Assembly (NCBI GenBank): GCA_947629725.1
Contig: CANREU010000013.1
Coordinates: forward strand, 1 to 18,271
Source of the DNA: an uncultured Clostridia bacterium
Lineage (GTDB): Bacteria; Bacillota; Clostridia; Christensenellales; Borkfalkiaceae
DNA: 18,271 bases
Reading direction: 5' to 3'
The position numbers and the translations under genes were made by a program. Below, one piece after another: positions 13,807 to 18,271 of the stretch. How positions within the stretch are numbered: the stretch's first letter is position 1; each line of letters begins with the position of its first letter. Below the pieces are notes generated by a model. The model was not told where the DNA came from and ran no database searches. It saw nothing but the letters and a program-made list of their open reading frames with translations.

Positions 13807-14823
13807 ATGAGAGTTTTGGTTACGGGCGGCGCGGGCTTCATCGGCTCGCACACGGTGGTGGAACTGCTGAACGAGGGGTATGACGTCGTCGTCATCGACA
13901 ATTTGGAGAACGCGAACAGAGAATCCCTGAAGCGTGTGGAGAAGATCACGGGGAAGAAGGTCGTCTTCTATGAGAACGACGTGCGCGACCGCGCGGCGCT
14001 CGAACTCATCTTCACGGCGCACGAGATCGATTGGGTCATCCACTTTGCGGGGCTCAAAGCGGTCGGCGAGAGTGTGAGAAAGCCTCTCGAGTACTACGAC
14101 AACAACCTCGTTTCCACCCTTGTGCTCCTCGAGACGATGCGCAAATTCGGCGTGAAGAACTTCGTGTTCTCCTCCTCCGCGACGGTGTACGGCAACCCCG
14201 AGCGGCTGCCTCTCGACGAGGAGTGCGCCGTCGGCGGGACGACCAATCCCTACGGCACAAGCAAGTTCATGCAGGAGAATATTTTGCGGGATCTGTGCGT
14301 CTCCGACCCCGAGTGGACGGTCGCCCTCCTTCGCTACTTCAACCCCGTGGGCGCGCACGAGAGCGGGCTCATCGGGGAGGACCCCAAGGGGATCCCCAAC
14401 AACCTCATGCCCTATGTGGCGCAGGTCGCGAGCGGGAAACTCAAGGAGATCGGGGTGTTCGGCAACGACTATCCCACGCCCGACGGCACGGGGGTGCGCG
14501 ACTATATCCACGTCGTCGACCTCGCGAAGGGGCACGTCGCCGCGATCAAGGGGCTCGACGGGAAGACGGGGGCGCACGTCTACAACCTCGGCACGGGCAA
14601 CGGTTACAGCGTGCTCGATATGATCCACGCCTTCGAGAAGGCCTGCGGCAAGAAACTGCCTTACTCCATCAAACCCCGCCGCGCGGGGGACGTTCCCGCC
14701 TGCTACGCAACGAGCGCAAAGGCGGAAAAGGAACTCGGCTGGAAGGCGGAATACGACCTCGAGAAGATGTGCCTCGACCAGTGGAATTGGCAGAAGAACA
14801 ATCCGAACGGGTACGAAAATTAA
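13807..14823 (+). CDS. galE: UDP-glucose 4-epimerase
   Basis: GalE interconverts UDP-glucose and UDP-galactose with bound NAD, supplying galactose for surface glycans and for galactose use. The 338 residues have the Rossmann motif TGGAGFIGSH (6-15), FAGLKAVGESV (80-90), the catalytic serine segment FSSSATVYG (121-129), YGTSK (Tyr149, Lys153) and LLRYFNPVGAH. The length is exactly that of bacterial GalE. GAGAGGTG precedes the ATG, and a hairpin with T5 follows the stop. It is the last gene of its run and could supply sugars to the glycan operon at 4919-7458. Confidence 0.96.
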   Translation: MRVLVTGGAGFIGSHTVVELLNEGYDVVVIDNLENANRESLKRVEKITGKKVVFYENDVRDRAALELIFTAHEIDWVIHFAGLKAVGESVRKPLEYYDNNLVSTLVLLETMRKFGVKNFVFSSSATVYGNPERLPLDEECAVGGTTNPYGTSKFMQENILRDLCVSDPEWTVALLRYFNPVGAHESGLIGEDPKGIPNNLMPYVAQVASGKLKEIGVFGNDYPTPDGTGVRDYIHVVDLAKGHVAAIKGLDGKTGAHVYNLGTGNGYSVLDMIHAFEKACGKKLPYSIKPRRAGDVPACYATSAKAEKELGWKAEYDLEKMCLDQWNWQKNNPNGYEN

Positions 14824-14836
14824 AAAATTTGACTTT

Positions 14837-14857
14837 TGCGTAGTACTATGTCACGCA
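14837..14857. promoter_or_regulatory. Small inverted repeat upstream of the polymerase pair
   Basis: TGCGT (14837-14841) and ACGCA (14853-14857) flank an 11-nt spacer, just after a TTGACT (14829-14834) and overlapping CATAAT/TAATAT. No -35/-10 pair has perfect spacing (TTTGCG-17-TAATAT is the best), so this is a possible promoter with an operator. It lies before the galE terminator, so a transcript from it would have to pass that hairpin. Confidence 0.3.
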
Positions 14858-14872
14858 TAATATGGGGAAAAT

Positions 14873-14893
14873 GCGGCTTTTTGCCGCGTTTTT
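14873..14893 (+). terminator. Terminator after galE
   Basis: GCGGC (14873-14877) pairs with GCCGC (14883-14887) around a T5 loop, and GTTTTT follows. The flanking AAAA (14868-14871) can extend the stem against the T run. It closes the 9741-14823 run, and could also act as an attenuator for the polymerase pair. Confidence 0.65.
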
Positions 14894-14929
14894 CCTCATA
14901 GCGGGACACGGAATGCGTAAACTTCCGTT

Positions 14930-15178
14930 ATGGAATATCGGAAGGTGTGCGTGGAGATCCTCGCGCGGTTCTCGCGCTACGGCGGGATCCGTCCCGTCGA
15001 GGTCGTATGGGAGGACGGGAGACGTTTCCCTGTCGATAAATTGAAGTATATCGAGCAAGCGCCTGCGCGGGTGAGTGCGATCCTGCCCGTCCGCTACACC
15101 TGCATGATGGGCGGGCGGGAGCGTCGGCTCTACTATGAGCCCGAAAAAGAGCGTTGGTTCGTGGAGGTAGAGGGGTGA
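14930..15178 (+). CDS. Small conserved-type protein preceding a Y-family polymerase
   Basis: This 82-residue protein has RPVEVVWEDGRRFPVDK (21-37), RYTCMMGGRERRLYY (55-69) and ends ERWFVEVEG. The alternating hydrophobic strands suggest a small beta-barrel. I recall short proteins of this look next to Y-family polymerase genes in Clostridia but cannot name a family. It is not obviously YolD. Its TGA overlaps the polymerase GTG start (GTGA), so the two are coupled and likely act together. The ATG at 14930 lacks a clear ribosome site. A GTG at 14951 has GGAAGG 5 bases upstream and is an alternative start. Confidence 0.7.
   Translation: MEYRKVCVEILARFSRYGGIRPVEVVWEDGRRFPVDKLKYIEQAPARVSAILPVRYTCMMGGRERRLYYEPEKERWFVEVEG
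15163..15167 (+). promoter_or_regulatory. Ribosome site fixing the GTG start of the Y-family polymerase
   Basis: GGAGG lies 7 bases before the GTG at 15175. An upstream in-frame TTG (15154) would add seven residues before the conserved first strand and has no site of its own. Confidence 0.7.
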
Positions 15179-16428
15179 AAACGGAGCGCTGCATCCTGCA
15201 CAGCGATCTCAACAATTTCTACGCGTCCGTCGAGATGCTTCGGCACCCAGAACTGCGCGAAAAGCCCCTCGCCGTCTGCGGGAGCATGGAGGACCGTCAC
15301 GGGGTGGTGCTCGCAAAGAACGGGCTCGCGAAGGCGATGGGGGTGAAGACGGGGGAGGTCTTTTGGCAGGCGAAGAAGAAGTGCCCCGCCCTCGAGCGGG
15401 TCACCGCCGATTTTCCTGCCTATCTTCGCGTCTCGGAGAAGGTCCGCGCCGTCTACGACCGCTACACCGACCTCATCGAGCCCTTCGGCATCGACGAGTG
15501 CTGGCTCGACGTGACGGCGAGCCGCGATCTCTTCGGGAGCGGGCGGAAGATCGCCGACGAGATCCGCGAGACGGTGAAGCGGGAGTTCGGGGTCACCGTA
15601 AGCGTCGGCGTGAGTTGGAACAAGATCTTCGCCAAGCTCGGCTCGGACATGAAAAAACCTGACGCCGTCACCGAGATCACCCCCGAAAACTACCGCGAAA
15701 CGGTGTGGCGTCTGCCCGCCGCCGACCTCCTCTTCGTGGGGGCCGCGACCGCGAAAAAGCTCTCGTTCATGGGCATTTCCACCATTGGCGACCTCGCGAA
15801 TGCGGACGAAGACAGGCTCGTTTCCGAGCTCGGCAAGTGGGGGAGCACCCTGCACCGCTATGCGCGCGGCGAGGACGATTCGCTCGTCCGTCCCCGCGGG
15901 GAGACGAGAGAGGCGAAGAGCATCGGCAACAGCCTCACCTGCTACCGCGACCTTGTGAATGAAGACGAGGTGCGCATCCTCATGATCCTCCTTTCGGACA
16001 GCGTCGCGGCCCGCCTTTCGGAGACCGACCTCGGGCGCGCCCGCACCGTAAAGATCACGGTGACGGACAACGAATTGCGGCACTACGGCAAGCAGGGCAA
16101 GCTCGAGCGCCCCACCCGCAGCGGGAAGGAGATCGCCGATTGCGCGATGAAGCTCTTCCGCGAGGTCTATCCGTGGCGGCTCCCCGTGCGCGCCGTGGGC
16201 GTTTCGGTGTGCGATTTTTCGCTCGGCGCCGAGCAGCTCGACCTCTTTTCGGACTACCGCAAGGAGGAGCGTGCGGAAAAATTGGATGCCGCCATCGCAA
16301 AATTGCGCGGGAAATACGGCAATCTCGCCGTCCAGCGGGGCACCGTATTGAAGGACAAGCGCCTCGCCGACCTCGACGTGAAGGGCGCGCACATCATTCA
16401 CCCCGATGGCGGCTACGAGGGGAAATAA
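15175..16428 (+). CDS. dinB: Y-family DNA polymerase (DinB/Pol IV type)
   Basis: Y-family polymerases copy past DNA damage. The 417 residues from the GTG start have the palm motif LHSDLNNFYASVE (8-20, Asp11 metal ligand), the second catalytic motif GIDECWLDVT (105-114, Asp107 and Glu108), VGVSWNKIFAKLGSDMKKP (144-162), a helix-hairpin-helix thumb around 180-225 and a little-finger domain. AEQLDLF (352-358) is a clear sliding-clamp-binding motif. DLNNFYASVE, rather than DMDAFFASVE, is a variant seen in some Firmicutes polymerases. The GTGA overlap couples it to the 82-residue protein. I see no clear LexA box upstream, so SOS control is not supported by the sequence. Confidence 0.93.
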   Translation: MKTERCILHSDLNNFYASVEMLRHPELREKPLAVCGSMEDRHGVVLAKNGLAKAMGVKTGEVFWQAKKKCPALERVTADFPAYLRVSEKVRAVYDRYTDLIEPFGIDECWLDVTASRDLFGSGRKIADEIRETVKREFGVTVSVGVSWNKIFAKLGSDMKKPDAVTEITPENYRETVWRLPAADLLFVGAATAKKLSFMGISTIGDLANADEDRLVSELGKWGSTLHRYARGEDDSLVRPRGETREAKSIGNSLTCYRDLVNEDEVRILMILLSDSVAARLSETDLGRARTVKITVTDNELRHYGKQGKLERPTRSGKEIADCAMKLFREVYPWRLPVRAVGVSVCDFSLGAEQLDLFSDYRKEERAEKLDAAIAKLRGKYGNLAVQRGTVLKDKRLADLDVKGAHIIHPDGGYEGK

Positions 16429-16468
16429 CGGGTACGGAGCTAAACGGGCTCTTAAACGCAGCAGCGAA

Positions 16469-16495
16469 AAAGCGAGGACAAGCCGCCCTCGCTTT
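16469..16495. terminator. Bidirectional terminator between the polymerase and TfoX-domain genes
   Basis: AAAGCGAGG (16469-16477) pairs perfectly with CCTCGCTTT (16487-16495) around a 9-nt loop. It lies between convergent genes and can serve both. Confidence 0.75.
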
Positions 16496-16516
16496 CCTTG
16501 TTCCGTGAAATTGAAT

Positions 16517-16834
16517 TTACCGCTTTTTGGCTTTCGGCATCGGCAGGTCGTCGTACATTGCCTCAAACAGTCCTGTCAAAAAGACCTTATCATCCACGTT
16601 GTCCACAAGCAGCATTTCCTTTGCGCCTTCATACGGCAAGGAATACTCCGCCTGTGGCAGATAGGATAGAGCGGATCTCACGGGTTTTACGAGCAATCGG
16701 TCGTCGTAGATCCCGCCGACAAGTTTGCCGCGGTAGTAGAGCAGAATTTCGCCCATCATCGGCTTGTAGGCGATGTCCTTCAAGCCCGAAAGTTGCTCTG
16801 AAATGAAATTCAAATATTCCTTGCTCGATGGCAT
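16517..16834 (-). CDS. TfoX N-terminal-domain protein
   Basis: This 105-residue protein resembles the TfoX N-terminal domain: MPSSKEYLNFISEQL, then YKPMMGEILLYYRGKLVGGI, DDRLLVKPV and YEGAKEMLLVD. In gamma-proteobacteria TfoX/Sxy promotes competence. Stand-alone N-domain proteins in Firmicutes have no settled role. The start at 16834 is chosen because GGAGG (16839-16843 on this strand) is 4 bases upstream. The frame is open further upstream with a hydrophobic stretch, but that lies in the promoter region. A TTGCGT-17-TATCAT promoter precedes it. The tail ends in PMPKAKKR. Confidence 0.85.
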   Translation of the reverse strand: MPSSKEYLNFISEQLSGLKDIAYKPMMGEILLYYRGKLVGGIYDDRLLVKPVRSALSYLPQAEYSLPYEGAKEMLLVDNVDDKVFLTGLFEAMYDDLPMPKAKKR

Positions 16835-16867
16835 AATTCCTCCGCTATATTGCCGTTTATCGCTATC

Positions 16868-16896
16868 ATGATACCATAAAAACAAAAGAAACGCAA
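16868..16896 (-). promoter_or_regulatory. Promoter of the TfoX-domain gene
   Basis: On the minus strand this is TTGCGT (16896-16891), a 17-nt spacer and TATCAT (16873-16868), 34 bases before the chosen ATG. Each hexamer has mismatches to consensus. Confidence 0.5.
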
Positions 16897-16913
16897 GCAG
16901 GGGAAGCACACAA

Positions 16914-16964
16914 ATAAAAAGCAGACCCGAACCGCCCACTCGTTACGAGCATTTGGTTCGGATC
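16914..16964 (-). terminator. Terminator-like hairpin after tRNA-Leu
   Basis: On the minus strand GATCCGAACC (16964-16955) pairs with GGTTCGGGTC (16933-16924), with one G-T pair. An inner CTCGT-T-ACGAG lies between the arms, and TGCTTTTTATTTG follows. It lies 9 bases downstream of the tRNA CCA end. Confidence 0.55.
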
Positions 16965-16973
16965 ATACTTACT

Positions 16974-17060
16974 TGGTGCCGGTGGTGGGGGTCGAACCCA
17001 CACGGTATCACTACCACAGGATTTTGAGTCCAGCGCGTCTGCCAATTCCACCACACCGGC
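16974..17060 (-). tRNA. tRNA-Leu (anticodon CAA)
   Basis: The minus strand reads a complete class II tRNA. The acceptor GCCGGTG pairs with CACCGGC, the D-arm is TGGCAGACGCGC, and the anticodon loop CTCAAAA gives anticodon CAA (reads UUG). A long variable arm (TGTGGTAGTGATACCG) and the T-arm GTGGGTTCGACCCCCAC follow, with an encoded CCA at 16976-16974. The long variable arm and the G-rich D-loop fit leucine. No intron or truncation is seen, and it has its own promoter and terminator. Confidence 0.97.
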
Positions 17061-17079
17061 ATGCGGTCGAAACAGGTCA

Positions 17080-17108
17080 ATTATATAATAGGTCGCCCGA
17101 AAAATCAA
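17080..17108 (-). promoter_or_regulatory. tRNA-Leu promoter
   Basis: On the minus strand this is TTGATT (17108-17103), a 17-nt spacer and TATAAT (17085-17080), 19 bases before the mature tRNA 5' end. Confidence 0.75.
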
Positions 17109-17126
17109 GCGATTTTGCGGATATTC

Positions 17127-17155
17127 TTGCAAAATGCGCAAAAGCGTGGTACAAT
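17127..17155 (+). promoter_or_regulatory. polA promoter, abutting the start codon
   Basis: TTGCAA (17127-17132), a 17-nt spacer and TACAAT (17150-17155). The expected start of transcription, about 7 bases after the -10, coincides with the ATG at 17162, and no ribosome site lies at a normal distance. Confidence 0.6.
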
Positions 17156-17161
17156 AAGGGC

Positions 17162-18271
17162 ATGGAAAAGTTGATACTCATCGACGGCAACAGCCTCTTG
17201 AACCGCGCGTACTACGCGATGGGGACGTTCACCACGAAGGACGGGCTCCCCACCAACGGCATTTTCGGCTTCGTAAAGCTCGTTTTCAAAATTTTGGAAG
17301 ACGAGAAGCCCGAGTATTTCGCGGTCACCTTCGACCTGCACGCGCCCACCTTCCGCCACAAAATGTACGACGGCTACAAGGCGACCCGCAAACCCATGCC
17401 CGAGGAGCTGCGGCAGCAGGTCCCCGTCTTAAAAGACCTGCTCCGCGCGATGAAGATCTGCATCCTCGAGAAGGAGGGGTATGAGGCGGACGACCTCATC
17501 GGCACGGTGAGCCGCAAATTCCCCGGGGTGCACAAATATATCTATACGGGCGACCGCGACGCCTACCAGCTCGTCCGCGAGGACGTGACCGTGTGTTTCA
17601 CCCGCCGCGGCGTGACGGACATCGACCTCCTCACCGCCGAAAATTTCCGCGAGAAAGAGGGGATAGAACCGTGGCAGGTCGTCGAACTGAAGGCCTTGCA
17701 GGGCGATTCGGCGGACAATATCCCCGGGATCAAGGGGGTCGGAGAGAAGAGCGCGTTTGAACTCTTGAACCAATACGGCTCCGTCGAAAAGCTGTATGCA
17801 AATCTCGACGCCCTTCCCAAAAACATGCGGGCAAAACTCGAGGCGGGGAGGGAGTCGGCGGAGCTCTCCCACACCCTTGCCACGATCGACACCGCCGTGC
17901 CCCTCGAGCTCTCGCTCGGGGACTGTAAACTCACCCTGCCCTTCCCCGAGGAGGCGCGCGCTTTCTTTGCCCGCCTCGAATTCCGCTCCCTCATCGACAG
18001 CGGATTTTTCCCCGCGGAGCGGCCCGCCGCCGTCGAAGTAGAAATTTGCACGCGGATAGAGGACCTTCTGCCCCTCGCGGAGCGCGTGAAGGAGTTCGCC
18101 TTCTGCGTGGAAAAGGATGAGGCACACCTCTATTGCGGGGGGAAGGAATACATCTTCCCGCTGCGCGAAAACTTCCTCACGAACGGATTTTTCTTTGAGG
18201 AACTCAAGCCCATCCTCGCCGTCCTCTTTACGGGGGACCGCCACGCACTCGTCTCCGATGTGAAGGCGATG
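17162..18271 (+). CDS. polA: DNA polymerase I, N-terminal part (3' end outside window)
   Basis: PolA fills gaps and removes RNA primers. The frame stays open for 370 codons to the window end. The first 290 or so residues are the 5'-3' exonuclease (FEN) domain: LILIDGNSLLNRAYYA at the N-terminus, VTFDLHAPTFRHKMYDGYKA with the metal-site aspartate, EGYEADDLIGT, YTGDRDAYQLV and LQGDSADNIPGIKGVGEKSA, a helix-hairpin-helix. The following residues begin the 3'-5' exonuclease-like region. The polymerase domain is beyond the window. The start cannot move downstream without losing the conserved first strand, yet there is almost no leader, so the mRNA may be leaderless. Confidence 0.96.
   Translation, partial: MEKLILIDGNSLLNRAYYAMGTFTTKDGLPTNGIFGFVKLVFKILEDEKPEYFAVTFDLHAPTFRHKMYDGYKATRKPMPEELRQQVPVLKDLLRAMKICILEKEGYEADDLIGTVSRKFPGVHKYIYTGDRDAYQLVREDVTVCFTRRGVTDIDLLTAENFREKEGIEPWQVVELKALQGDSADNIPGIKGVGEKSAFELLNQYGSVEKLYANLDALPKNMRAKLEAGRESAELSHTLATIDTAVPLELSLGDCKLTLPFPEEARAFFARLEFRSLIDSGFFPAERPAAVEVEICTRIEDLLPLAERVKEFAFCVEKDEAHLYCGGKEYIFPLRENFLTNGFFFEELKPILAVLFTGDRHALVSDVKAM

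Noticed and set aside
12682..14628. A 648-codon minus-strand open frame opposite purB and galE
   Set aside because: It is antisense to two clearly conserved enzymes, its protein is low-complexity (rich in His, Asp, Glu, Arg and Val), and it has no recognisable domain. GC-rich coding sequence often leaves the opposite strand open.
15133..16566. A 477-codon minus-strand open frame opposite the Y-family polymerase
   Set aside because: It is a shadow of the polymerase gene that also crosses the terminator at 16469-16495.
16835..16939. An N-terminal hydrophobic extension of the TfoX-domain protein
   Set aside because: It overlaps the promoter region and has no ribosome site. The MPSS start has GGAGG and matches the domain's beginning.
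1..18271. CRISPR arrays, insertion sequences, prophage genes, integrases and attachment repeats
   Set aside because: No regularly spaced repeats, transposase or recombinase motifs, or paired direct repeats around the AT-rich island were seen. tRNA-Leu is far from the island and intact.

Overview
The window is a mostly GC-rich bacterial chromosome segment that most resembles an uncultured, probably gut-type Clostridia (Bacillota). This is inferred from gene content, consensus TTGACA-17-TATAAT promoters, strong GGAGG ribosome sites, TTG and GTG starts, and a tRNA with encoded CCA. No rRNA or species marker is present, so the placement is loose.

Layout. (1) 1-272: the C-terminal end of an unrecognised + strand gene and its terminator. 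(2) About 280-2170: an AT-rich island unlike its flanks. A frameshifted WYL-like regulator gene and a lysine-rich microprotein run leftward. A DUF4258-like protein and a translationally coupled 74-aa protein run rightward. The two units are divergent across about 200 bp with promoters and GTAGACAA-type inverted repeats. The island ends in a 19-bp perfect palindrome. (3) 2239-4900: a divergent ftsA and a canonical ftsZ, then a terminator. (4) 4919-7502: a three-gene surface-glycan operon with a LicD-type transferase, an IspD/TarI-type cytidylyltransferase and an extended SDR. (5) 7522-9568: groES-groEL on the minus strand, with no CIRCE element. (6) 9692-14893: an apparent five-gene run of a dCMP-deaminase-type enzyme, a zinc ribbon-TPR-TIR-coiled coil-LRR protein, a broken cyclophilin, purB and galE, closed by a terminator. 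(7) 14930-16428: a small conserved-looking protein overlapping a Y-family DNA polymerase. (8) 16517-17108: a TfoX-N-domain protein and tRNA-Leu(CAA), both on the minus strand. (9) 17162-end: the start of polA.

The most unusual items are two. The first is the intracellular TIR-LRR protein at 10197-11840, with an NLR/TLR-like domain order and an intact-looking TIR glutamate, embedded among nucleotide-metabolism genes. The second is the AT-rich WYL/DUF4258 island, which looks like a small regulated toxin-antitoxin or defence module. Two genes (the WYL regulator and the cyclophilin) are broken at or near G/C homopolymers, so read-level verification matters before calling either a biological event.
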